DNA from: Brasenia schreberi
Taxonomy: Eukaryota > Streptophyta > Magnoliopsida > Nymphaeales > Cabombaceae
Reading direction: 5' to 3'
Assembly: GCA_036023115.1 (NCBI GenBank)
Contig: JAYKKT010000079.1
Location: 7,735,501 to 7,799,500, forward strand
Length of the DNA: 64,000 nucleotides
This document shows, piece by piece, positions 45,056-56,805 of the stretch. How positions within the stretch are numbered: the first letter of the stretch is position 1; every line of letters begins with the position of its first letter. A program made the translations under genes and the position numbers. A model generated the notes under the pieces. It saw only the letters and a list, made by a program, of their open reading frames with translations. It was not told the DNA's origin and made no database searches.

Positions 45056-46768
45056 TTATGAACTCATCTGGTAAAGCTGACTCATGAGCTTGAACCCAAA
45101 TATATTCAGAACCCAATTTGGTGAGCCGTTTAGCCACATGTTATATTTCATGGTCTATATTGATCCACAAAATCTAGCCAAGGCCGAGAGCCTGAATCAA
45201 ACTCATATTTCACCTGGTTGAATCCTCCATCTTGGTCCACCTTTAACTCATATAGTCTGGTCTTGACCCTAGTTTATCCTCAGCCCTACTTGACCTAGAC
45301 TCAGCCACTTCTTTCTGAGTCTTGTTGTATTGAGCCTCGAAGTGTGGCCACATACATTTGATATATAAATATATATATATAATATTTGTATATGTAAAAT
45401 TTGGTTATGCGGAATCGCAATTCACTGTTACTTAAAATCGGGGAACAAATAAGAAAATAGGCTTTAGAACTTATCTCCAATCGTTCTGATGGATACGGAC
45501 CCATGTTTTTTCTTTTTATAAAAAGTGTTCTTATTCCGTCGCACAAGGTCAACCTTAGCACTAACAATTTGTTTGGCTGCCTCAAACTTAAAATGTATAA
45601 AATGTATGTACACTTGACAAAGGGTGAGCACAAGAGGAAATCAACTTGCTTGCTGTTCGGGGATGAACATGCTTGCTGAAATTTGACACTTGCTGGTAGG
45701 TATAAAGCACGATATTTGTACAGGCACTATTTCAGCCTAGAGAGCTAGGCGACAGCAAGCAAAATAGTATTGGTGTGTCTTTCTGTGATGGCTTGAAATA
45801 CTTTGGATCTTCGTGTCATGCTGAAGTGTTTTCTTTAATGATACACCTTTCTATATTCTCAATAAGTTTGGTGGATTCTACAGCTTTCCTCCTTTTTTTT
45901 ATTTTCTCTCTTTTTCCTTATACCTATGGATATCTTCATTAAACAAAAGATGTTTTGGGTCGATCAACACGAAATAAGGACGGCTGGGTATATGGGCCCA
46001 CCGATGATATCATCAATCATGTTAGCTAGTTTTAGCAAGTGGATCAAATCATTCACAGATTTAGCTAGTTCATATCTTGCTCAAGGGCATTTACCTCTAA
46101 GTAAATTTTTGAGGATCCATGCAATTAATTGGAATCGAGGTCCTCCATTGGGTCCAAACACTTTGGAAGTCTCAAACTCAACTGCATTTTGCTCAAAGGT
46201 TCAAGATTTCATAATCATCTTGCATGTCTTAAAAATAAATATTTAAAATGGGTTTTGTAAACCGAAGAGATTTTCTTAAAAATTTTTTTTGGTGTTTATA
46301 GATAAAATGTTTATGTGAACATATATATATGCATGTGTGTTTGTGTGTGTGCATGTATAATGGTATATTTAAAGCTATCCAATGCCCCCTTTTGCACACT
46401 TTGGAAGTCTCAAACTCAACTGCATGTGTGTTTGTGTGTATGCAATATATATGCATGTGTGTTTATTTATAAGGTTGTACTTTATGCTTATATATATTGG
46501 TTTTAAATATAAAATATATATGTAGGTAGGTATCTAGGAGATGAATTTGGAAATATATTGCTCAACTGATCTTTGCCATCACTTTTTGTGTAAATATATT
46601 GTATACGATGCTATATAGTCACATATATGTAGGTATTATATCTTTATAAATGTATATGAACATCTGCGTGGTAATTTGAGGCTAGTTGGGGTACTGAATT
46701 TGACATCCTTAATATATATATATACCCTTTGGGCTGGTTTATACACATATGTACATAGATACATATAT

Positions 46769-46770
<2 letters not shown>
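45056..46770. other. AT-rich intergenic sequence
   Basis: No family is recognised. A 106-codon plus-strand frame at 45926-46246 lacks domain motifs. A 28-bp block, CACTTTGGAAGTCTCAAACTCAACTGCAT, occurs at about 46159 and again at about 46397, pointing to a local duplication associated with GT-rich microsatellite sequence. Confidence 0.45.

Positions 46771-46776
<6 letters not shown>

Positions 46777-46832
<56 letters not shown>
46777..46832. repeat. (AT)n microsatellite
   Basis: About 28 uninterrupted AT dinucleotides, preceded by a (CA)/(TA) mixed run from about 46740. Confidence 0.97.
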
Positions 46833-46835
<3 letters not shown>

Positions 46836-48149
46836 AAATTAACTTTTCAAGGGTCACCCACCTCACTCATTCAGCTACTACTGATCCCATTTCTCCCATA
46901 TTGGCCTCAGATTAACTCAAACCCAAGTCCAGGTGACCTAATCCAGCGTATACATTTTATGTATAGGCCTAATTATGTGTCTATGTATACATTCATGTAT
47001 ATTAGGTTTTATACATAAATCTAAATAGGACCAACCATCGTATCATTTTGAGGGAATCGAATGCTCACTTGACTCAGATTCAACATTTGATCCTCGGTGG
47101 AATTATAGGTATCATTTGAAAACGTTGAGCTACATTATGAAGTTTTATTGAAGGCTAAATAGAATCAAGATGTCCTTACGTGGTATTGTCAGGGCTATCG
47201 AACTTTATTGTAAAATATGAGTCAAAATCACGTGGACCGAATCAAGCTGGCACTTGTGTGGCATTATTATGAAGATCGAATTAAATACATAATCTGGTGG
47301 TGCAACACGTTATTGGAGTTGGTTGCAATTAAATGGAAATCAAGTGTCTGACGAATTGATAATCTGTCGGAACCGCAAAGACTCAAACTGAGTACTAACC
47401 AAAGGCATATAAGGCTGGACGGTTTCTCCAAAAGGAATTTTGCCATAGTGAAATTTCAGACCATCTGGAAGAGTAGGTAGAGACAAAGATCTACCTATTT
47501 TAGAGGGAGTTGCTGTCAAGATTGTACCATGATCTCAAGGCCAGATGTATGGGCTTTTGCAGCAGAAATCATTTGACCGCAATCAGGGGATAAAGCTTCA
47601 AGAAGTTTTAGATTAGAAGGATATGTGCGAAGATTTGCTGATTGTACTTTCTTCTGAAGGCTGAACCGCAAGTATAAATTGGGCTGCATGCCCACTGTAA
47701 TCCATCTAAAGATCTTCAAGCTTATTCCTATCTTCTTCTTCTTCTTCTTCTTCTTCTTCTTCTTCTTCTCTCTCTCATCTTCTTCCCCTATGTATTGATG
47801 TGTCTGTCAGTGCTTCATCAAAGTCGGAGCTATCATGCTTCATCTCCTTTAGAGGGTCCAGCCTTGGTTGTGGTTCAGCCGCAACTCGGAGACTAGTCTC
47901 ATTGCAGCGGGTTCCTGGGTGTTATCTGAAGTACCGTGACCGACCCAGCTGGGGCACCTAGTTCTTTTTCCTTTAAATCTAGTCACCTGAACGTTTAGAT
48001 TGAGACCATTTTGTCTTGCTTCTATGACCATTAAAAATAAAGTGTTATTGACGGTTGCTATAAAAAAGTAATGACTCAACTCAAATGGTAAACCTGGAAG
48101 CTGGAATGGAGGAAAGTGTAGGAGCATGCCAGAAAACTCTAAGCTTTGT
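46833..48149. other. Intergenic sequence, no gene recognised
   Basis: I see no coding or transposon motif. It contains the TCT microsatellite listed separately. Small open frames on the minus strand (47516-47719, 47849-48127) have no recognisable domain. Confidence 0.45.
47731..47769. repeat. (TCT)n microsatellite
   Basis: About 13 tandem TCT units, followed by a short CTCTCTC run. Confidence 0.97.
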
Positions 48150-48652
48150 TCTTAAGGGAGCAAATTGGATAACGCTTTAGGTAAGAGAAAATTGGATCAG
48201 GCTTCCGACGGTGGAATGGGTCCTTAGAAATTTGATTGTGCATATACTGGTTGTAAATGGAGTTACGTAAAAGAATAAAGCACTCAATGTGCTCTAGAAG
48301 GCACTGAGAACACTAAGTTGCAAATGGTGTCATGTAAAGGAATAAGAAATGTAATTATATTGATTGATCCCTTGATCTTCGTTACAATCGATATTTATAT
48401 ACTTTCATTGGAAAGGCATGATTTCCAATAATTCCCCACTTCTGTGTTAAATATAGTCCTTTTACCGCCATATCAGTTAAAATACACTAACTGACCCACA
48501 ATCCCTCCGTACTTTAAGATCCATAAGCGTATAAGGGTGGGGCACCCGACTTACTCGTTTGAGGTCTCTCGAGCGCCATGCTAGGTGTCCCTTTGTTTTT
48601 GAGACTCCTAATTTTTTTGTCGTGTACCCTTCTACATTTTTCATTGTCAACA
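48150..48652 (-). repeat. LTR of an unclassified retrotransposon (minus strand)
   Basis: The minus strand begins TGTTGACAATG at 48652. It is preceded by AAGGGGCATG, a good polypurine-tract end, so this would be a 3' LTR. A TATA-like GTATATAAATATCG lies near 48400 on the minus strand. The left end is not fixed; I see no TG...CA terminus and no primer site. Confidence 0.5.
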
Positions 48653-51300
48653 CATGCCCCTTACAACTCTATCCTTAGTCATTGAGGGAACGAGTTGTAC
48701 TTATATTGATTGCACCCTTGAAAAGTTAATGACAAATTCGTTTCTTCAACCCGATTCTTAATATTTTGTTTCTCATTGAACATATTTGGGGTTTATAAGG
48801 GTAGAGGCCATCTTTACTTCTCACACTTTTCTTGCATATTTACGCATTTCCTTGAGAACTCTTAGATTTCTTGCTCCCAACTCCTACAGGTTCCTACTCA
48901 AACCTTGTCCTTCTTCCTACCACAAAATCAACTATCGGCATTGCCAATTTTTATTTTAACAAGCTACGGTTGATCTAAGATGATTTCGTAATGTCCTGTT
49001 ACCTAAATTTTATTTGTCTTTAGCCATAACCAATTGTACATTGACTGCGCAGATAGAGTTAGGGATCCGAAACACCATCTCGAAATGTAATAGGCATCCA
49101 CGACCTCATCATATTATCATGTTTGGCCATACAATTTGATGGTTACCTTTTCTATTTCTTCATGTCCTTCTAGATTTTCCGACACAATCACTGTCAACGC
49201 TTTTTTAAAATGATGTCCTCCACCATTTTAGATGTCTTAACAATCATGGGTCTTTCAATCAATGGTATTGACCCTATGTCTTTGGTTGACTGGGACCTCA
49301 ATTCTCCCAAGCTTTCTTTACAACATTCTTGGTATGACTTTATGCATTGCACTCAAGAACCAAAACTATAAGAGATGAAGAATACCATGCTTTTTTACTT
49401 TTGTAGTCTACAAAATTTTACTGCCTATGTTGTTGTAACTAAAGTCAACAGTGAATATGCATGATATATCTCAATAATCATGTCCAATACGAAGTTATCA
49501 CTTACTCCATTATTTTTTGTCATGGTTTACCGCTCAACCAATTTTGCTTTCAAAGCTCTCTCTAGTGTAGTTCTACACACCTGATGGAAAGTCTATTGTG
49601 GTTCCTTAAACTCTAGATTCATCTAAACTTTTTGGAGTTTGGAGTTTTGTATCTTTCTTTTCAATAAATTATTATTGATACGTTAGGGCCCACTTTAAGC
49701 ATCATTCCTCCAGTCTCTATCCCTCCTATAGATATTACTACTCAATTGTAACCTATCAGTCTTGATGAAGCAACTTTTCATCCTTCATATTTCAGTTCTC
49801 CTAAGTCTACATCCATTATCATATTTATGGAAGACTTTCTAAAATTAGGATGTCATAGGTATTTTCTCTCCAATTCTTGTTTTGTGATGCCTCCCAATAA
49901 TCTAGATTCAATCTAATCATTGTCTCACCCTATTTTCCTCATTGTCTTGCCTGTTAATTAGTGTTTCAGTGGGATTTGATAGCTATTAGAGAATTGTTGG
50001 TTGATGAGGATGATGAGCAAGGCATTCTTCTTCAATTTCCAGACTTATACCAATGCTCTAGAGAGACTCCATATTTCTTTTCTTAGTGAGTTGGACTCCA
50101 TTAGAATATGACTAGGGTTTCGATTGACGAATAAAGATCAAGGCTCATAGACTATGGCATAGATGAGACCCTTCCGATTTGTCATCTTCTTAAACATCCT
50201 CCATCCTCTCTAGTTGACCCTTCCGATTTGTCATCTTCTCATCTTCATAGGCATCCTCTTAAACATTCTCCATCCTCTCTATTAGAGAAATGAGTATGCC
50301 CTTTAAGCCTGTTTGGTGGAGGATCTTATTGATGATATCCATGACCCGACACCTGAGGTTGTTGGCAAGGGAATCTCATCTCTCTCTAAACCTTGATGAT
50401 ATCCATGACTCTATAACCATGTTGTCGGCAAGCAAAATCTCGAGTATAACACACCTGTGCAAAGAGAAATGAGTATGGTCTCTATAATATTCTAATTAAG
50501 GGATCACATATTCTAGCACACATTCTGTGTTGTATTAATCTTCTTTAATTGTAGTCTAGGATATCTTATCATTTATAATCCATGACCTCCACATAGGGCT
50601 TCCTTCTCCTACCTCCACTTTGAATGTAATATATCATGGTTTACATATGTTGTCCACCCTTTAGGAAATAGACCTGCTTTCAAAGTTAGAGAAATTAGTA
50701 GAGGAAGACTTTTGTGTTTGTGCCAAGATGCATGAACACATTGACACCTTCCAAAGCTCTCGATTCTCTACATAGACCCAACTTGCTTCTATAGCTGACT
50801 GCAAGGAGTGTATCTATTTCTTTTCTCATCAAGTTGCTGAAAAAACTCAACATGGTGTTTCTACCTAATTACTAGAGATGTCCTTGTGCATTGTGAAGTT
50901 CAACAGTAAGAAGTCAGTCCTATCAGCAGAAATTTTGCTTCTCAAGGTCCTACATCGGTATGTCATAAACTACTCACCAAAGCTTCTCAAGTAGAATCAG
51001 ATCTTAACTCCTTAAAATCCCAAGTATGCGTCACTCGCCCAACCGAATCTTGGTGTTTCAAGAATCACAAGAATTATACACACTATTAGCCAATCATTAA
51101 GCTTTCGAAAATGATGCTCAACTCGATGTTCTGAAAGGAATTAAAGGATGTTGAGATTAAATCATGCCAATAGGAGGGTATTATGATGTATTTAATGTTA
51201 TCATAACTTTTCATTAATTGTTGCTTTTAAATGTTCAATCATATCCTTTTGCACATCCCTGTCATTTCGCATTCCTTTATGGGTTTTGCCCTTTGCTTTC
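48653..51300 (-). other. Internal-like region of the minus-strand retrotransposon, no domains seen
   Basis: If 48150-48652 is a 3' LTR, this is its internal region. I find no gag, RT or integrase motif on the minus strand. On the plus strand short open pieces appear (for example around 49260-49380 and 50660-50790) that could be a captured or plant-mobile-domain-like gene, but nothing is firm. A tandem duplication of CCCTTCCGATTTGTCATC lies at 50168-50281. The arrangement resembles a large non-autonomous (LARD-like) element. Confidence 0.3.
50168..50475. repeat. Local duplications within the 48.6-51.3 kb region
   Basis: The block CCCTTCCGATTTGTCATCTTCT plus CATCCTCTCTA occurs at 50168-50215 and 50218-50281. 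A second overlapping repeat, GATGATATCCATGAC to GAGAAATGAGTATG, spans about 50285-50475. Confidence 0.7.
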
Positions 51301-51899
51301 ATTCCACCAAGGTAGACATGTTTGGTTTCAGTTCGCCCATAACCTAAAATCGTGACTAAATCATCCTAGGCCCGATTCTAATTTAGGTCTAGAATTGCTT
51401 AGAACTAATAATTGTATAAAAAAATAAAATTTAACTAACACAAGTTTAAAAAATACTAAAACTAGCAGTTTGCAACTACTAGTTGGTTTGGTTCTAGTTT
51501 TGGTTATGGAAAAGGTGAAACTGGAATCAAATTAGGTGAGTCTTGGGCCTGGTTTTGGTTCTGGGTCTAGTTGGTTCCTTGCTTGGTCTGATTCCGATTG
51601 AAACCATAGGGAATTCAGATATCATACTTGATATTCATGTGAAATCATGTGAATTGATATTGGTAGGCCGTTGCACCGTTTGTCCTTAAAACAAGGTTGG
51701 GACTTACCTTCTTCCACAAGATTTTGTGAGAAACCACCAACCTCCCTCTTGCATTTGGGGCATTTGTGAGACATCACCATCCTCCCATTGTTGTAGCTTG
51801 AGTTCCATCTTTCCTTGAATAGCTCATGACTTCTCAAGACCCATCTTTTTCCAAAATCTCAATATTGGGACACCATGTGCTTCGTGTTGCTTATTCATA

Positions 51900-52118
51900 C
51901 TACTGCATTCTTAGCCTGCCTCTATTTATGGAAGAATTCCTATGGTTGAATAACTCTTCTTTCACATGAATAGGATTAGCATTAGAAGCATTAAATTCAG
52001 ACAAGTGATATCTATATTTTGGGTATGGAGTGATAAATCCAGTTATTAATGGGTATCCTCGATCAACAAGATAATATTTCCTACAAAAGATGATTAATGT
52101 CATTAACATACATTTCAA
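51900..52118 (-). pseudogene. Harbinger transposase C-terminal fragment
   Basis: The 72-codon frame with YYLVDRGYPLITGFITPYPK and HVKEELFNHRNSSINR holds the conserved Y-L-x-D-x-G-Y and LFN.RHS-type motifs of Harbinger DDE nucleases. The D in YLVD is one of the family's conserved acidic residues. It is isolated by stops from the upstream transposase segments. Confidence 0.82.
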
Positions 52119-52419
52119 TATTCATTAGTTGTATCAATTTTTAATAAATGTATTACCTTCTAGCGCCACCAGTGGATAAATAGCATCATTAAGTGCGGTT
52201 TAAAGCACTCGTAAATCAATTGAACTTCCTTCCCATCTCACATAGACATAGTGAAAGTATATATCAAACCCACCAACACCTAAGACATTTTGTGATATAT
52301 GTTTTTATGTTGTAATATCACAGACCACTTGGTATATAGGCCGGAACATATATACCATCAATTGACCCAAGCAGTCCTACAAAATGATGATAGTTTAAGG
52401 AATTATGACATGTTATCAA

Positions 52420-52421
<2 letters not shown>

Positions 52422-52469
<48 letters not shown>
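52422..52469. repeat. (AT)n microsatellite within the Harbinger relic
   Basis: About 24 uninterrupted AT dinucleotides. They split the transposase remnant. Confidence 0.97.
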
Positions 52470-52474
<5 letters not shown>

Positions 52475-53260
52475 TGACTCTATGGAGAAATAAATATGGC
52501 TTGAAATAGGGAAAGAATCTTGGATCATTTACAATCTTTGATGGTGTCTCCTCGTTGTCTTGATATATGTATTCTTGTGCTATATAATGCATACTTTCTA
52601 TAACTTAGATAAAATACTTGCTTATTATTTGACCTAATCTATAAAAAACATATTATGTATTACGATTAGATGTTTGTTGACCTAAGGTCCATAACATCAT
52701 ACAAACTTTGTCTTTTATTGATAATTCTTGTGCATCTTGTAGCAAGCCTCTACCATGAAAAATATCACATAATAATTGTATAGTTTTTGGTTGCATACAT
52801 AAGAGCAAACGACAGAATGATCTATCTCTTTAATATGTTTTGATGAAGTCTATAACTTTATTGATATAATTATACGCAAGTGAACAAGGTTGATGATGCG
52901 CATTTTCATAAATATCTCATGTATATATACCTAATTCATGGGCCAGCAGAACCTATTTTCAACTTAACCATGTGACCCTATCTTCCTTTGAAATATTGCA
53001 AAAGTATCTAGCAATATCTTCTGAAACAGTCATTTGCAATCTTGTAAAGTACTCCTTAGTTGCTATCTTTCCAAAGTTACGATACTCTTTTAGTATTTTT
53101 TCGCAGTCTTTTATAAGATTATCTCTCGCATAAGTGAAATTATCAATTGCAACTACAAACTTATCAAGTTCTTTAGAAAAAACATCACCAACGCTTTTAT
53201 ATTTTTGTAGTATTCCTAGATTGTGCTCTACTAGGAGAATCCCTCCTACTAAATGCAGGA

Positions 53261-55479
53261 CTATCTAGAACAATATCATCATCTATATGAAAGTCAACTA
53301 GTGGAACACTAGGTATACTACAATTATCTTATGGGTAGACATTAGAGTGATATCCAATACTTGCTTTGTGTCCTACAACAGTTAACTCTCCAAAAAACTC
53401 ACTCAAGACTTCTTAGTGCTTCCAATGTATGCATATTGGAAGCCCTTATGATTAGTACGATACTTGATATATTTACTTCTCTCATCACCTTAGGTTTCAA
53501 CATCCTCCTACTAGGAGCAATTTCCATGGCAGCAGGGTCCTTCTCTCTTGGGGACAATTGCAAAGCTCATCCAAATGCCCTCTTGTGTTACACAAATTAC
53601 ATATCTGCAAAATTTGTCTATGTGGCAGTTGCCTCTTAATACTCTATTTCTTGTATTCATTAATTTCACAAATCAAACTCTAAAAGATATGATCTAATAT
53701 GATTTCATTAATTAATATCAGAATTTAGTATGCGTAAACAATATAGTTTGCAAGAGAACTGTGTATAATGTACGACATACTTTAATCATGCATGTAACCT
53801 CTTTTTTCTTTTGTTGGAGGCATTTATTCGAAATATTTCTCTTTAGAAATCGATCATTCTAAATGCACAAATGAAGTTAATATAGGAGATTTTCTCATGT
53901 CACTATAGCTAACACAGATACACACACTCAAACCCACTGAACTCTCTCTCCCTCCCAAAAGAACCCTTGCAATCAGCAACTCAACGAAGGTGACCTGAAC
54001 CCAGAATGCTGTAGGTGGTGGCGACCTCAACCCAGAAGAGATTTTTCATCTCTTCTTCATGGAGATTTGTGAGATTGTTGTCAAAGAGAGATAGAAGAGG
54101 GGTTAGGGCATACTTGCATGCACGATTGATGAGACCATCCGAAGAAGAGAATGTTGTCTAGAGAGAGAAAGAGAGAGGTGTTAGGGCATCCAAAGATAGG
54201 AGGAGTTCCAAGTTCCAACTCCACGGGTCTATCCCTTGACATGGGCAATATTTTTTAAGTGAAATCTGGGCCATGGAACTACATGGCCTTCTCGTGTTCC
54301 TTGATTGATTCGGGACATTGACCCAGTACCATAGTTCCTAAAATTAAGTACCCTGAATCAAACACCCCCTAATGGACATTTGAAAGAGATTTTATTTTGT
54401 AAAGTCACCGCATCAAGAAAAAAACTGACTTGGGCCTATGGGATATTAGTAGGAACTGACGTTAAGTTGAATATAATATTAAGAGAGAACGGGGCAAAGG
54501 GTGACCATTAAAACTCAGTATCAAACTGATCCTTGGATTGCATTGATACACAAAGCTTATAATCTAAAAAGTTTGAAAGTCTAATATGATGGTTTACCTT
54601 TTTGCTGCTAGAAAAATAGGATCCCACCATAAAATCACAAAATTCTATGTGATATATCAAGCAGATTGTTTCCTACATTACATGCTCCAGCAAATATCAA
54701 TTATAAGTCTATTAGGAGCATAACTCAAATTGTTCTTATCACTTTTATAATACCAAGTACCTTTTCCTTATAATGGTCAATTAGCATGAATGTACCGTCA
54801 CTCTAATGTACTTTAGCTTATTGAACTCAAGACTTGATCTTACTCAAGTGTAAGTCGAGCTTCCACTATTGATGATCTTACAAAATGGGCTTACACTCAT
54901 CTTAGTTGGAGCTTTTCACATCAAATTCCTTATTAAACCTTTCATCAAAGGGTATGCAAAATTCAAATTCAGTTTTATATAAATAATGGAAATGACTCCA
55001 TTCTTGATCTGATTTCTCACAAAATTGTCTTATACCATTCTATCTAGATTTCAATTATATGTTTCCAAGTAAGCCTTTGACATGAGCTCGGAAGCCATGG
55101 TAGAGTCGGTTATCCTTGTTTGTTTCTTGAAACCTCAAGAAATTACACTCTACCAAGTCTGAAAATCCTACTACTTATAGAGGCATAACCGTCTACATAG
55201 CTTATCCAATTGAAATATAAATATCTTTCTAAAATTGATGAGCTTTCATTGTAGACTAAGCTATAATTATTTATTCATTTCAAATATTTTAATACAAAAT
55301 GAACACCATGATAGTGGTCTATATGTTGATTGCTTGTATACTGATTCAATCTGCTCACCATATATGCAATCTCAGGTCAAGTACATGTCAAACATCCAAG
55401 GCTTTGGCATACCCAAATTGTGTTATGGGAACCCTTTATTTGGTAATAGCTTGATATTTACTCCAAATAAACAAGAGAC
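53261..55479. other. Intergenic sequence with purine-rich stretch
   Basis: No gene is recognised. A region at 53900-54240 is rich in AGAGAG/CTCTCT and could be the non-coding 5' flank of the Harbinger relic. The 92-codon plus-strand frame at 53361-53639 has no domain. Confidence 0.4.
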
Positions 55480-56019
55480 AAGATAACAATCAAAATAATC
55501 AAATTTATTTCAGACTTTTTTAATATAATGATATTGGAAAAGAACATTATTATTTCCTTCTCTTGTTATTCTAATATCTTTAATAACATTTGCTTCTCCC
55601 ATATATTTCATGCCAAAATTGCTAGACAAAAACTTTTTAACATTTTCAACATATTTTAAATGAATACAAAAGCATATCAATAACATACAAATAAATTAAA
55701 CAACCTTTTCGATGATGAAATATGCTATAAATACATTTGTCTGATTCATTTAGTTTTGAACTATTTGTAAATAAAAACTTAATCAAATTTTTGATGCCTT
55801 TCCTTAGGGCCTTCTTTCAAACCATACAAGGACTTGATTAATTTGCAAACTTAATGTTCTTGTTTGGGGACAACAAATCCCTTAAGTTATTTTATATATA
55901 CTTTCTATTATAATTCACCATTTAGAAATGTTGTTTTAATATCTATTTTATGAATGGCATGATTGTATGTAGATGCAAGTGCTAAAAGTATTATAATTAT
56001 AGTTATTCTAGCTATGAGT
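55480..56019 (-). pseudogene. Copia relic 3, RT fragment (minus strand)
   Basis: The antisense sequence around 55790-55850 reads SLYGLKE-P-E-HQKFDQ with frame damage. That is the LYGLKQAPRQW-type motif of copia RT. The preceding part (about 55850-55990) matches the FLNG..EEVYM region. It is interrupted by a LINE tail at 56020 and thought to continue at 58850 with the upstream domains. Confidence 0.6.
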
Positions 56020-56805
56020 GCATGCAAACAATAACAACAACTAAGCCTTTTTCCGTACTAGATAGATTCAAATACATGGATTCTTTGTTTTCACTCAACT
56101 TGATCATGTGTCATGCTAATAGTTAACTCAACATAAGCTAGATCATTATCTATTGTTTCCTTCCAACATTTTTGTAGTATTCATCTTCTTTTTTTAACAT
56201 TTTCACCATTTAGTTTATCATACCTTCTTACCAAAGCTTATTTTGGTTATCTTTTCACGTGTCCAATCTATAGTAAACAATTTTCTCTCATTTTATCATC
56301 TATTAGTACCACTCAACGTCTTCATTCTATCATGAACATCTTTTGTACCTGTTGATAATTAACTTCACAATACATAGAATCATAATACATAGTGGGTCTA
56401 ATTGTTATTCTATAATAATTACCTTTCAACTTTAGTGGTACTTTCTTGTCATATAGAATGCATGATGCACTCCTCCAATTTAACCAACATGCATTAATGC
56501 TACGTAATATTTTTTATAATTTTACCATCGCCTTGAAAAATTGACCCTAGGTATTTAAAACTTTTTTATGAGATATAATGCATGCCAATTTTAATTTTAT
56601 GTAATCTAGAGTAACAAGATGATCAAACTTGCATTCCATATATTTTGTTATTATTTTATTAAGTTGAAAATCTTTGATTTCTAATATTCCTCTCCATAGT
56701 TTTTGTTTCCAATTAGCTTTTTCCTTAGACTCATCTACTAGCACAATATCATTCGTAAACAATATACACCAAGGTACTCTATCTTGAATATGTTTTCTTA
56801 ATAAT
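56020..56805 (-). mobile_element. RTE-type LINE fragment L2 (minus strand)
   Basis: The 3' tail is at the left: CAACAACTAAGCCTTTTTCC with CATGGATTCTTTGTTTTCACTC, the antisense of the plant RTE 3' end. The sequence reads rightward into MFTNDIVLVDESKEKANWKQ at 56762 (FADD box altered to FTND). It is truncated at the RT FADD box, and another LINE tail abuts it. Confidence 0.78.

Larger units (their letters stand above)
51880..53260 (-). mobile_element. PIF/Harbinger transposon relic (minus strand)
   Basis: Minus-strand fragments match the PIF/Harbinger transposase. N-terminal text RDRSFCRLLLCMQPKTIQLL, then KDKVCMMLWTLG, lies near 52700-52830. A middle segment with TKWSVILQ is near 52330-52400. 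The C-terminal KYYLVDRGYPLITGFITPYP ... EELFNHRNSSI is at 51930-52100. Frames are broken. The true ends are uncertain. A possible right terminus is the CCCTGAATCAAACACCCC near 54355, since plant Harbinger ends often begin GGG, but I found no convincing left partner. Confidence 0.75.

Noticed and set aside
45926..46246. 106-codon open frame
   Set aside because: No recognisable domain and flanked by microsatellite-rich sequence; could not be supported as a gene.
46636..46915. Open frames encoding long runs of alternating Ile-Tyr
   Set aside because: They are produced by the (AT)n microsatellite at 46777-46832.
52299..52493. 64-codon frame with Ile-Tyr repeats
   Set aside because: Artefact of the (AT)n run at 52422-52469 within the antisense Harbinger relic.
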